Positions 11,926-22,700 of a DNA stretch of 64,000 nt are shown here, piece after piece (the stretch's first letter is position 1; each line of letters starts with the position of its first letter). This stretch comes from Fragilariopsis cylindrus CCMP1102. Its lineage: Eukaryota > Bacillariophyta > Bacillariophyceae > Bacillariales > Bacillariaceae. Under the pieces are notes generated by a model, which searched no databases, was not told the DNA's origin, and saw only the letters and a program-made list of their open reading frames with translations. Position numbers and translations under genes: made by a program. The DNA lies in assembly GCA_900095095.1 (NCBI GenBank), contig FMBT01000304.1, forward strand, positions 1 to 64,000. Direction: 5' to 3'.

Positions 11926-13484
11926 TCGATTGTTTGATTGTTTTGTTCGATTGTTTTGTTTGTTTGTTCGATGAATAATCTCAATTTTCTAGCTTCTGAA
12001 TGTTATTGAATTGAACTTTTGTTTGTTTTTGTGAGACAAGAAATACAATTGCTTTAACTTTTCCTTGCTTTAATCGAAATATGATATGATATATGCATGA
12101 AAATTATTTGTTCGAACGAAACGGCACGAAACGGAACGGAACGGAACAAAGAAAAGAATAGTAGATGAAATCATGTTGGTTTCTTTTTCTTTTGTTGGGT
12201 TCAAAGTAAACTAATTACTTCTTCCCGTTAGTTCCGTTCATCTTTTTTTTTGGTTGAATGAGAATAAAACCCATCACGTTTTTGGTTTTGTTTTGTTTTG
12301 TTGTTCCAAAACTTTTCCTTCGTCACTACGTCATGCCATGCCACGACCCAACTAGAAACTTATCGCAACCATTTATTTATAACTTCACACGCCCATCGTG
12401 ACAAAAAGTCTGTATCGTTTCGTTTAGACAAATAATTACTGTAGCTACTGTATAGCTATGGTCCTTACTGTCACCGACTTCTCTAATAGCTAGCTGTCTG
12501 TTGTGTATCTACCGGATGATGTTTTTTGTCTGTTGATGATTGATAAAAACACAAATAATGAGGCAGTTATCAGAATTCATTCAGAAATCGTGAAGACTAG
12601 TTCGTGTTCAATCCAATCCCGCACGTGAGTCACGTACGTTATCTTTTCGCTACACATAAAATAATTGATTGCTCTACAGTATTCAGTATCTACCTCAAAA
12701 ATCAATCTATATCATCATCATCAAATACATTTTTTTAAATTGCAAAACAAATTAGCCTAACGTTACGTCATGCTTGATTTATTTTGTGACAATGTTCAGG
12801 AATAGTATGACAATATTTATTTAAACTTTTACTGTATGTATTATTTCTTTACTTTTTTAAATTATAAACTTTTTCTTCAAACCGGCGGGCCGGATGAACT
12901 TTACATACCATAGAGTATAGTTACTACTCCATAATATAAGCAGCAACCAAAATTGCAATTCCATCCAATATATACATTTAAAAGTTAAAATGGTCGATGA
13001 CCTGTTAATTATCTTTGTCCAGTACGGTATGTTTTCTATTTTTTTCCTTTTCCTGTTCCATTTTTCTATAATCATTGTATTGCACGTAAGGGGTCGGTAG
13101 CAAGATTAATTTCTATGTGTGCGACAATGATGAAGGTATGCATGCATGCATTCGTAGGAAACAGACTTAGTAGTAGTACAGTAGTTCGATTTTGATTGAT
13201 TTTTTCTGTGTGGTTGGGTTGTATGAGAAAACGACCATTCATTTCACTAACAATTAAATTTCCCCTTCGCTTTTCTCTCTTCGACATTGATTGAAATTTT
13301 CGATCGTACTGTAGTAGGTAGTGTAGTGTTGGGTAAGGGAACACAGCACGTCGTTGTAATTCGTTTCGATGACATTTGTATTACTCTTTGCTTCTATCAT
13401 TTCTTCATGAACACAGACAGAAGAATTTGGATATTTTTTTCGTAAAGTAAATGAACAGACAGTCATTCTAAATATCATCTTCCG
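11926..13484. other. Intergenic, no gene seen
   Basis: AT-rich sequence with an ACGGA pentamer repeat at about 12119-12147. Open frames on the minus strand between 12857 and 13478 have biased composition, no domain and no partner exon, so I leave them out. Confidence 0.6.
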
Positions 13485-13865
13485 CTAAGCTAAGCGATAC
13501 GACGTAGTTGTTGCTGATACTAGTTCTTCTTCTTGTTGTACGTTCTGATTGTCATTGCTGTTATTGTTGCCGTTAGTATTGTCATTGCCATTGCCATTGC
13601 CATTGCCATTGTCGTTGTCAATGCCATTGACTCGGTACGACGAATAGTAACCATCTTGACCGTCACGGTCACGTTGTTGCCGTCTATTCCTTCGACGACG
13701 ACCACGACAACATAAACAGGCCGATCCACCACAACAGGAGGAAATCACTGACAGTAAAATGATCATTAACAACCATTGTCCCCATGTCCAATCAGCGATA
13801 GGTGTGGTAAATAATCGACGAATATTTTCGATAATAAGATTGAATAATTCGGATGGGGACAACAT
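13485..13865 (-). CDS. Small single-pass membrane protein
   Basis: A 126-residue frame. It has a short amphipathic N-terminus, one hydrophobic segment (about residues 30-43, WLLMIILLSVISS), then a Cys-rich junction (CCGGSACLCC), a strongly basic stretch (RGRRRRNRR) and an Asn/Gly-rich tail encoded by a GCCATT-type repeat. The basic residues just after the membrane segment suggest a cytosolic C-terminus, and the cysteines could be palmitoylated; both points are inference. No family is recognised. It is supported by a sensible membrane-protein layout rather than similarity. Confidence 0.55.
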   Translation of the reverse strand: MLSPSELFNLIIENIRRLFTTPIADWTWGQWLLMIILLSVISSCCGGSACLCCRGRRRRNRRQQRDRDGQDGYYSSYRVNGIDNDNGNGNGNGNDNTNGNNNSNDNQNVQQEEELVSATTTSYRLA

Positions 13866-14541
13866 AGTTCTGTTCTGGACTGGACTGGCTACGGTAACGT
13901 TACTGCACTGTACTGTACTATACGTTTTGGATGATGAGCGATGTTGTTAATTTTGTTTGTCTGTTTGTTTGTTTGTTTGTGCCATTGCTATTTTTCATCG
14001 TCAAGTCGATAACAGTAGATTAGAGGCGATGATTGAAGATGCCGTGATGCATGCCGTTGTTGCTTGGCGTTGGATTCTTGGATGTATGTGGCACGACTCA
14101 CTCGACTCAAGCACGTGGAAAGGTGCGCGCGCAAAAAGTTGATGGGGGCCTTTGGGAAATTCAACAAAACAAAAACTTCAATTCAAAAAGAATGATCATG
14201 TGAAAAAAGAAAAAAATCTTGTTTAGTTACTTATAATAACTACCCATCCAACAATTCAATTTCGCGCGCGCGGCACGAGTCGATAGACGAGTGGCGCGTG
14301 CCGAAATTGGCGACAACGAGTAACCGATATGGAAAGACGAGTGGAAGTAAAAGACAGTATGGACACGAGTCTTTCCATATTGGTAACGAGTTGGAAGCAT
14401 TGTGGTATGTGCAGTTATTCTCGTAATATATGGCATGCAAGTCGTAGCAACAAGTATGACGCAAATCGGCATCTCAGTTGACCAGTCGATTATTTGCGCG
14501 ATTTTGTGAAAGTATTTCATTTTTTGACGCGTGCCCAAAAA
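13866..14541. other. Intergenic with GTTT microsatellite and fold-back
   Basis: Contains a GTTT run (about 13958-13980), GC-rich CGCGCG patches near 14120 and 14263, and the fold-back listed separately. The open frames here are short and unconvincing. Confidence 0.5.
14323..14384. repeat. 16-bp fold-back inside an ACGAGT cluster
   Basis: ACCGATATGGAAAGAC at 14323-14338 is matched, inverted and with one mismatch, at 14369-14384, with a 30-base loop. The hexamer ACGAGT recurs about six times between 14275 and 14390. It lies next to the mobile-element island. The function is unknown. Confidence 0.6.
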
Positions 14542-14765
14542 TTTGAGTATTTCGATTTTTCATGTGCCACATTTGAGTATTTCGAATTAATGAGTCATCA
14601 CTTAAGCTATCACATACGAGTATTTCATCTTAATTAGATTCACACATATCAGTATTTCACATACATAGGGTTTGCACATTTGAGTATTTCCTTTTTGCAC
14701 GCGTCAAAGTCCAGTATCTCATATTCAGGACGCAATACTTAGGGTGTCACATACCAGTATTTCAA
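14542..14765. repeat. Array of GAGTATTTC / CAGTATCTC motifs
   Basis: Seven copies of (G/C)AGTATTTC or CAGTATCTC, usually preceded by CACAT or CATAC, recur at about 30-45 bp spacing. The left end is preceded by GCGTGCCCAAAAATTTGAG. Closely related words, including CACGTGCCCAAAATTTAC and CAGTATCTCA, appear again at 25045-25110 beyond the tyrosine recombinase gene. The two blocks therefore bracket that gene and the LTR element. Confidence 0.65.
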
Positions 14766-15051
14766 TTTATCTAAAGAATTAGTCGCGCCGAATTTTTTGG
14801 TACTTAGAGGCTGGCGTTGACTCACCGGTCCATCTAAAAAATTCAATTCGTGTTTCAAACCGTGGACAGTTCCCAATACTTAAGCATATTTTCAAAAATT
14901 CATTCACACGAGAGTTTTGCTATATAGAACGAGCACGATTGATATATTTGACCTGCCACCTCCTTTAACACGCAACAACGCGTGTTATTTTCAAAATATT
15001 TGCTTTGTACGATGTTTTTTGCAGTGATTTTTATTTACTAGATAGTACTAG

Positions 15052-15246
15052 TGTAGGGGTAAGACATGAGTCACTAGTGAATGAACACTAGTACGAGTAG
15101 ACTTGTACAGGACTGACCAAGGACAGACCATATATACCACCACTAATGAGCAACTAAGCTCACTCTTCTAATAAACACTATTTACATACGTTAATAGCAT
15201 AGAAGGTCTTCATTCTAGTGAACTTAGGTAGCTAGATACATTTACA
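15052..15246 (+). repeat. 5' LTR
   Basis: A 195-bp TG...CA terminal repeat, identical by eye to the copy at 19503-19697. It contains a TATATA stretch near 15131 that could serve as a promoter and AATAAA near 15170 that could serve as a polyadenylation signal. Confidence 0.92.
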
Positions 15247-15258
15247 GGTTATGAGAAC
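15247..15258 (+). other. Primer-binding site (half-tRNA Met type)
   Basis: GGTTATGAG begins at the first base after the LTR and is complementary to CTCATAACC, the anticodon region of initiator Met tRNA. Copia-family elements are known to prime from such internal tRNA fragments. Confidence 0.7.
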
Positions 15259-15451
15259 AATTATCTTTTATCACTGTTAAAAGATACTATTAAAGTTTAA
15301 ACAGGGTTGCGTTATCAATTGATAACGACGTACATCGGAAGTCCTCAAGAGGCTATCGGTGATAGATTCTTACGAAACAAGATTCGTGCACGTAAAACTG
15401 TACCAAAAGCATACAAAACCGCGCAAAAGATTGCTTTTGTGTTGAATAAAA

Positions 15452-18400
15452 TTGCATAACTACCAATTGAATTTGAGATTGACAATGAGATATTGTCCTA
15501 CCTTAAATAACAATATCACTAATAACTACAAAACCATGATGGAAGAAGCCCCAAATGCCACCGATCATGATGACGACAGTAAGAGAAGAGCTAGTTGCTA
15601 TAGCTATGATCTACCCAATCAAGAACCCAATCAAGACGGCGACGTTAGTTTAATACCACCTGATATTCTAACTATCGCAGATATATTTAATTACGACGAC
15701 GACGAAGATTTTGCAGCACTCCTTAAGGTGATGACAAATATCTCCAGGAAACGGAGGGATGAAAGAACAGCAAAAGAAAGGAAGTGGAGAGAGATGGTGA
15801 GAGAACTTAAAAAGAGTTCAGAAGAAAGAAGGACAAGGATAGAAGAAAGAAATATGAGACGGAAAGCAGATATTCAACGTACCACTATGATGTCAATGCC
15901 TTTGGAACAGAAATCAGAAACGCCACCATACACAGATGCTGCCTTGTTAACGAAAGCAATCAAATCGAAAACTCCAAAAGTAATCAAATCAAAAGTGGGT
16001 ACATCACCACTTTTATCATCGAAACGCGTTACTAATTTTGATACAAACTTTGATCGTGACAATCCTTCATTGTCTAATGTTATATCACCACCTCCATCAC
16101 CGAAGGCCATTAAGTTGAAACAATTATCATCTTCGAGTGCACCACCATTGCCGAGAAACAGTAATAATATGAACGGGTTGTATAACAACAATTTTGTCAC
16201 TGACAATAACAACAATTTTGTCACTGACAATAACAACGATTTTGTCACTGACAAAATTGTCAATTTTGTCACTGACAAAATTGTCGCTGACAATAATAAT
16301 CCATCGAACGCATCGGAAGCATCTATATCACCAAGTGCATCACCACAATCAATCGAACTTCCGTCGGTATCATATAAAGTATTATCAAACCAGACTGACA
16401 ATAACTTTAAATCACCACCATCTAATGCATTATCACCATCATTAATTGATCCGAACGCAAATTTTGATCGTGACAATCCTTCATTGTTACCATTACTACT
16501 ACCTGCTTCTTCGAATGCACCACCATTGTCGAGTTACAGAATCAATAATTATAAGAAATCATTGAATGATAATAAATCACAACCATCATCGACCAATAAC
16601 AATGTTAATGTTTCATCATTGATTGAAGTAACTACCATACAACCACTGTCAACTGAGATTATTAAATCACCATTGTCAACGACAAAATATAGCAAGATTG
16701 TCAATGACAAAATTTTGTCAACGACAAAATATAGCAAGATTGTCAACGACAAAATTTTGTCAACGACAAAATATAGCAAGATTGTCAACGACAAAATATC
16801 ATCATCATCTAACGTCGTATCAGGATCAAAACTGGTTGCTAATATTAAATCACCATCATTTAACATAGTATCAGGATCGAAACCAGTTGCTAATACCAAA
16901 TCACCACTGTCTAATGAACGTTCACCATCTTCGGAATTAAAAATGGAATCACGACTTTTATCATCGAAACACGTTACTAATTCTGATACAAACTTTGATC
17001 GTGACAATCCTTCATTGTTTAAGGTATTATCACCATCTCCGGAATTAACAAACAATCATCAGGAAATTGTTAAAGCACCACCACCATCATCATCGCCTAA
17101 TGATAATATATTAAAACGGTCATCATCTAATAATACCAAAATGCAAGACACTAAATTACAACCATCGTTGAACAACACAGTTATCGAATCATCAATTAAA
17201 TCACTACGATCATCATCGTGTAAAATATCATCGGACCGGACTCCTAATATTATTAAATCACCACCATCATCATCGGAACGGGTTGTTAATTCAGATGCAA
17301 ACATATTATCGCACCAGACTGCAAATAATATAACACCACCATCTTCAGAATTAGATACAACCTTTGATCGTGATAATCCTGCGGTATTGAATGCATTACC
17401 ACAATCTTCGGAATTAAAATTGGCATCATATAATGTATTATCGTATCGGAATGCTAATAATACTACATCACCATCTTCGGAATTATCACTATTACAATCG
17501 ATTAAACCATCATCGGTATCATATCACATACTATCGGACCGGTCTCCACTATCATCATTGGAACGTGTTACTAATCCTGATGCAAACGTTGATCGTGACA
17601 ATCCTTCATTATTACCTAATGTATTTTCACCATCTCCGGAATTAGAATTGTCATCATTGAACGATCACGTATTATCACCAGGTATTAACGGGATGTATAA
17701 CAACAATTTTGTCACTGACAAAATCAACAACAATTTTGTCACTGACAAAATTGTCACTGACAAAATTGTCACGGATACAAGATTTACTTCGGAATTACCA
17801 TCTATTATACTACCACCATCATTGGTATTGAATGCATTACCACCATCTTTGGAATTAAAATCAGTATCATATAAAGCATTATTGCACCGGACTGCTAGTA
17901 ATATTACATTACCTTCTCCGAAATTTCCATTATTACAATCATTTAAATCATCGTCGGTATCATACAATGCATTACCATCATTACAATCGATTAGACCGCA
18001 ATCAATTAAACCGTCATTGTCGAATAACAACAACAATGATAATAATAATGATAATAATAATCATAATAATCACAATAACAATAACGCATCGAACGCATCA
18101 AATGCATCTATATCACCGAATCCGTTACCACCTTCTTCAGAGCCACCATCGTTACAATCAATTAAACCAACATCTTTAATATCAACTAATCAATCACCAT
18201 TGTGGAATAAAGATAATAATAATACTAATAATATCAACGAGTGGAATCAAAATAATAGTAATAATGTGACGAATACAACTACAGTGCTTGTTACCACTAG
18301 TAGAACAACACGTAAAGCCAATGTGGTAGAATCCATTCCGGGAATGATTCATACTGGTACCAGTACCACTGAGTATAATGCAACGGATATTCACGTTGAA

Positions 18401-19507
18401 ATGCCTTCAACACGATCAAATATTTCAATTGCACATGAAACGAGAGTGGATATTTATGAAAGTTTGATAGATAAGTATACTACAACGGAAAATCAATCAA
18501 GCTTGAACAACAAACCACGATCTAAAATTTTGATTACACATGAAAACCTCACACATTTTCATACGCCTCAAGTCATCAAATACACGGAAGATCCATCAAT
18601 GCGACCAAATATTTCAATTTCACATGAAGGAACACACAGTAAGTATGCTGCGACGGAGAATCATGTTACGAAAACACGTTCAACACTATCAAAAATTTCA
18701 CTTGCACATGAAGAAGCAACAGTAGTACCAAAATGTTCATCAACGCGATCAAGAACTTCAATTGCACATGAAGAAACATGCAGTAAGTATGAGACAACGG
18801 AGAATCATGTTACAAAAACACCTTCAACACAGTCAAATATTTCAATCACACATGAAGAAACAAGTACAGGAAAACCTAAAGTATCCGAATTGCGATCTAA
18901 AATTTTGATTACACATGAAATTCGTGGTAAGCCACATACAATTAAATACAAGATCAATATGGTACTTAATGAAGGAATAGATACTATGCAAGCTACATCC
19001 ATGGAACAATCTTCTACTCTCATTGTTAATAACAGTAGCTTCTGCTCACAATATCTGCAATCAGTCTTGAAAATAACAAACAAAGATACCAACAACAACA
19101 ACAATAATAATGGGGCAATCAACATCATTATGCCATTGTTACTGCACCCAATCAGACCAATTCATCCTTTTATTGAATATCTTCAACCTGAACCTGAACC
19201 ACCACCATTGAATTCTTATTTTCTTTTATTTTTATTTTTATTCATTGGAAAGACAAAACAAAAAGTGGTATTATTCATCTTCAAATCACTAACCCTGATT
19301 AAACACAACAACAGTGAAACTCTGAGCTACATCAATATGAAAACAGTACTGACACAACATGTATGGTCCAGTTCATCCTTTTCTGCTCCACTTACAGCTT
19401 CTAAATTCTTACAGATTCATATCAATCATACACTTCTCACTCATACTAAAACAAATATTCTTTTGTTTATACCAGAATTTAGATTCTGCAAGTGTGGGGA
19501 AGTGTAG
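15452..19507 (+). CDS. Long Ser/Asn-rich repeat protein carried by the LTR element
   Basis: One open frame of 1351 residues fills the element and ends a few bases inside the right LTR. After an acidic start there is a highly charged, probably coiled-coil stretch (about residues 95-150). The rest is Ser, Pro and Asn-rich, with several internal repeat types: NNNFVTD units, three LSTTKYSKIVNDKI units, five or more FDRDNPSL units about 150 residues apart, and C-terminal (R)S-ISIAHEE units. I see no Gag, protease, integrase or polymerase motif. It could be a fast-evolving element protein or a captured host gene. The repeats explain the mirror-image open frames on the other strand. Confidence 0.6.
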   Translation: MHNYQLNLRLTMRYCPTLNNNITNNYKTMMEEAPNATDHDDDSKRRASCYSYDLPNQEPNQDGDVSLIPPDILTIADIFNYDDDEDFAALLKVMTNISRKRRDERTAKERKWREMVRELKKSSEERRTRIEERNMRRKADIQRTTMMSMPLEQKSETPPYTDAALLTKAIKSKTPKVIKSKVGTSPLLSSKRVTNFDTNFDRDNPSLSNVISPPPSPKAIKLKQLSSSSAPPLPRNSNNMNGLYNNNFVTDNNNNFVTDNNNDFVTDKIVNFVTDKIVADNNNPSNASEASISPSASPQSIELPSVSYKVLSNQTDNNFKSPPSNALSPSLIDPNANFDRDNPSLLPLLLPASSNAPPLSSYRINNYKKSLNDNKSQPSSTNNNVNVSSLIEVTTIQPLSTEIIKSPLSTTKYSKIVNDKILSTTKYSKIVNDKILSTTKYSKIVNDKISSSSNVVSGSKLVANIKSPSFNIVSGSKPVANTKSPLSNERSPSSELKMESRLLSSKHVTNSDTNFDRDNPSLFKVLSPSPELTNNHQEIVKAPPPSSSPNDNILKRSSSNNTKMQDTKLQPSLNNTVIESSIKSLRSSSCKISSDRTPNIIKSPPSSSERVVNSDANILSHQTANNITPPSSELDTTFDRDNPAVLNALPQSSELKLASYNVLSYRNANNTTSPSSELSLLQSIKPSSVSYHILSDRSPLSSLERVTNPDANVDRDNPSLLPNVFSPSPELELSSLNDHVLSPGINGMYNNNFVTDKINNNFVTDKIVTDKIVTDTRFTSELPSIILPPSLVLNALPPSLELKSVSYKALLHRTASNITLPSPKFPLLQSFKSSSVSYNALPSLQSIRPQSIKPSLSNNNNNDNNNDNNNHNNHNNNNASNASNASISPNPLPPSSEPPSLQSIKPTSLISTNQSPLWNKDNNNTNNINEWNQNNSNNVTNTTTVLVTTSRTTRKANVVESIPGMIHTGTSTTEYNATDIHVEMPSTRSNISIAHETRVDIYESLIDKYTTTENQSSLNNKPRSKILITHENLTHFHTPQVIKYTEDPSMRPNISISHEGTHSKYAATENHVTKTRSTLSKISLAHEEATVVPKCSSTRSRTSIAHEETCSKYETTENHVTKTPSTQSNISITHEETSTGKPKVSELRSKILITHEIRGKPHTIKYKINMVLNEGIDTMQATSMEQSSTLIVNNSSFCSQYLQSVLKITNKDTNNNNNNNGAINIIMPLLLHPIRPIHPFIEYLQPEPEPPPLNSYFLLFLFLFIGKTKQKVVLFIFKSLTLIKHNNSETLSYINMKTVLTQHVWSSSSFSAPLTASKFLQIHINHTLLTHTKTNILLFIPEFRFCKCGEV
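19494..19502 (+). other. Polypurine tract
   Basis: GTGGGGAAG abuts the right LTR, where plus-strand DNA synthesis is primed in LTR elements. Confidence 0.65.
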
Positions 19508-19697
19508 GGGTAAGACATGAGTCACTAGTGAATGAACACTAGTACGAGTAGACTTGTACAGGACTGACCAAGGACAGACCATATATACCACCACTAATGA
19601 GCAACTAAGCTCACTCTTCTAATAAACACTATTTACATACGTTAATAGCATAGAAGGTCTTCATTCTAGTGAACTTAGGTAGCTAGATACATTTACA
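19503..19697 (+). repeat. 3' LTR
   Basis: This 195-bp copy is identical by eye to the left LTR and is followed by the target duplication ACTAG at 19698-19702. Confidence 0.92.
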
Positions 19698-19798
19698 ACT
19701 AGTAGTAGGTCTCATAAATAATATTTTCCACACTTTAAAAGCAAACACTACTAATAACTGGTACGTTACAATATTACAATCCGTTAGCAAATTGAACC

Positions 19799-22700
19799 AT
19801 GGAAGTCGACGACGATGATGATGATTGCTCTATATGCATTAGCTGTTGTACTTGTAGTACCTGTAGTAGTGCTAGTACCACTGACGTTAGCTGGAAAGGT
19901 TCTATTATGACTGGCAACTTCGAAATTGTTATTACTGATAAAAAAACAAAACAAGTTAGAAAAAATAGTGGTTGTTCCTTTCACAATGGTAAACCTATTC
20001 ATTGCGATCTCACCACTGATTCTCCTCCTCCATCTCCATCATCTTCAGTTGAATTCGTTCGAGTCACTCCGTCATCAACCCAATCAATCGTTTACGAGTA
20101 AGTAAATAGTTCGATTCCATATCATTCGTATCGATTCATCGTTGTATTATTATTTGTATTACAACACCCACTCACCTCTTCATTCATTCATTCATTCATT
20201 CTCTATTGACAGCGATTGTACTGGAACTTATACCAATCAAGATCTAGGTTCTTGTGATTTCATTAAATCAATTTGTGACAGAAAAAGGTAATTATTTGTT
20301 GTCATCGTTGTCGTTGTGGTTGTCGATTTTATTATCTTAAATCTGTTTCTGTAATAACTAATCCATTACAATTCTTTTTCCATTATTCTAACCTTTTTTA
20401 TAAAAGAAATCGGCCAACCATGGCGCGATCTAAAAAGACTGATTCTGCTATCGATTCCGATACTGAATTTGATATCGATTTTGATATCGATTCTGATTCT
20501 GATTATCAAGATGACGACAACGCTCTACCTCCAACAACGGAAGATGCATTCAACAATATCTTCCGTGGGGGGACTATACTGCCAACACGTATTCGGAAGA
20601 AGCCACAACCTTATGGTTCTACTCCTACGCCACCACCTCCTCCTCCACCTCCTTCAAAGTCCACCAAGAAGAAGAAGAAGACGTCGGCACCACTGGTAAA
20701 TTCCACTCGTTCCAATCGGAGTAGTAATAATAATAGCAAGACGAAGAAAAGAACACGTACAACGTCATCATCAACCGCAAAATCGAAATCATCGAATGCT
20801 CTCATTGCACCGGCATCACTACCACTATCATCAGTTGCGCCTCACTCAAGTCTTGCTACAAACGTCCAGCATGCCCAACCAACTATGCCTTCTGGCGCTC
20901 CCATCCTGCAGAACGACGAGTTACTGTCTCTATCTGGCCCAAATGGTGCGTTACTGTCTTAATTATCATGTGTCGAGCAAACCGATCCTTCATTTTGATT
21001 TTGTTAGTTCTTTTGCTCACATTTTGCTTCCATCATTCATTTATTTTCAATCCTATTTTTTCAATTTTCGGCAATCAATCTTTTTATATTGCATCTGATT
21101 CATATTCTGCTACCGGTATTGATACTGCATCATCCGTCTCCAATACATCCACCGCCTACAATCCTCCATCATCTATTCCAATGACAACAACAACATCTGT
21201 TGCTTCAACATCACTTCCTTCTACTGCTCCACACTATCCTTGATTCATCCACCGTCCTCATTCCAGCTGCTTCCACAGCCTCCGCATCTACATCGACAGG
21301 CCATCCGTCCACAACACTCGGTCCGTCCACCACAGTCGGTCCGTCCACAACAGTCGGTCCGTCCGCTCGTACAACAACAGTTGCTCCTTCCTCTCCTACA
21401 TCTACAACAGCTCCACCGATGCCTGTCACACCATCCGACTTCACATTGGATCCAGTAAAAGCCAAAGAATTCTTTGATGCTGATGATGATGCTACCCTAT
21501 CGTTATCTGATTTCCTTCGAAAGATGGATTCAATTAAAGATATATATGGGGCTGATACTGCAATGATCAAGGGTCTTACTTCTAATACCAAGGATCATGA
21601 AAAAGCGAAAATCAAGGTCAGTCGTTGTCTGTGTGTATGTCGTTGTCTTATGTATTGGATTGAGCAAGCCGATGTTATGTTTTCTTTTCTATTCAACTCA
21701 CATTATTATTCCTTCCTCATTACATTTACTAATTCATTTTATTATAGATGGTGGCTCGTTTTTTCGCATGCCTATCTACGAATGACCTATTCAAGCATCT
21801 ATCCGTTCTCGTCTCCGATCCGGAAGATCCTTGTACACTGATTCGTCAGTTTTATGTCTTCTGCAGAGGCACCAAGACCCCCACTCGGTATAAGATACTC
21901 AATGCTTCCTTGATCCACTTCTCTACCACCTTTGTTCAACTCAAGTATGTTGGTATGGATCTAACTGATATGAATCTATTTGTCAAGGCTCAATATCAAC
22001 CTAATAGTTGTGCCAGATATTTTCGATGCTTGTTTGCTATTCTTTCCGAAGAAGGCATCCGATTCACTCTATCTAAATCATTTAATGGTGCTGGTACGTA
22101 TCGATTATGTGTGTGTCGTTGTTGTTGTGTATGTGTGTGTGTACGTCGTTGCTACAACAACTCGTTTCTATTCCACCTGTGCCCCCCTAAGCTACATTCT
22201 ATTATGGGTCTGCTATCAAGCGGAATAAGTGGCTGGTGGTTAGAAACGAGCCATCCGACCATCCCGCCTGTCAAAGGAATGGGGTTTGTTTTCAGCAGCC
22301 TGCCGGTTTGATTATCATATATATATCTTCTGATTCATCTCACTTTTTGTATTGCTGCTTCTTCATTTTACAAACTTTATTTTTTATTTATAAGGTGGTC
22401 TCTGTGCTTGGTGGAAACAAAACTTCGATATCTGCCGTACTTATGATGAGGACTTTGGTGGTACTACAAGAGCTGCTACATTCGATGAGAACTTCCGGGA
22501 GAAGAGATTAGCAGCACATAATAATCCTGAGCATCCATTCACTGTATTCGATACTGACGGCGTGACTGTCACCAACTACTCTAATTACGTCAAGGTCTTC
22601 CAAGAAGAACTTAAGCTCTGTTGTGGCTTACGATCCGGGAAGGAACCAGCTGCTATCGTACGAAGCAATTTTACTTGGTTTATTGTTCAAGAAGGTCATT

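Larger units (their letters stand above)
15052..19697 (+). mobile_element. Non-autonomous Copia-like LTR retrotransposon
   Basis: Two 195-bp direct repeats, TGTAGGGG...TTTACA, bound the element (15052-15246 and 19503-19697). The 5-bp target duplication ACTAG is present on both sides (15047-15051 and 19698-19702). Directly after the left LTR is GGTTATGAG, which matches the complement of the initiator-Met tRNA anticodon region, the half-tRNA primer site typical of Copia elements. A purine run GTGGGGAAG directly precedes the right LTR. The two LTRs read identical, so the insertion is young. No reverse transcriptase, integrase or RNase H is visible. The internal part is one long repeat-bearing open frame preceded by a short coding-like stretch of unknown origin. 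It looks structurally whole but non-autonomous. Confidence 0.92.

Noticed and set aside
12857-13478. Three overlapping minus-strand frames
   Set aside because: No domain, no splice link, biased composition.
14227-14538. 103-codon minus-strand frame
   Set aside because: It lies over the fold-back and ACGAGT cluster and has no protein-like features.
15874-16476. 200-codon minus-strand frame inside the LTR element
   Set aside because: Mirror of the repeat-rich plus-strand frame; it has no independent domain.
21060-21240. Ser/Thr-rich open frame between recombinase exons 3 and 4
   Set aside because: It ends in a stop, has no AG acceptor that fits, and lies in a pyrimidine-rich stretch. A 321-nt intron, similar to the 301-nt intron further on, explains it better.
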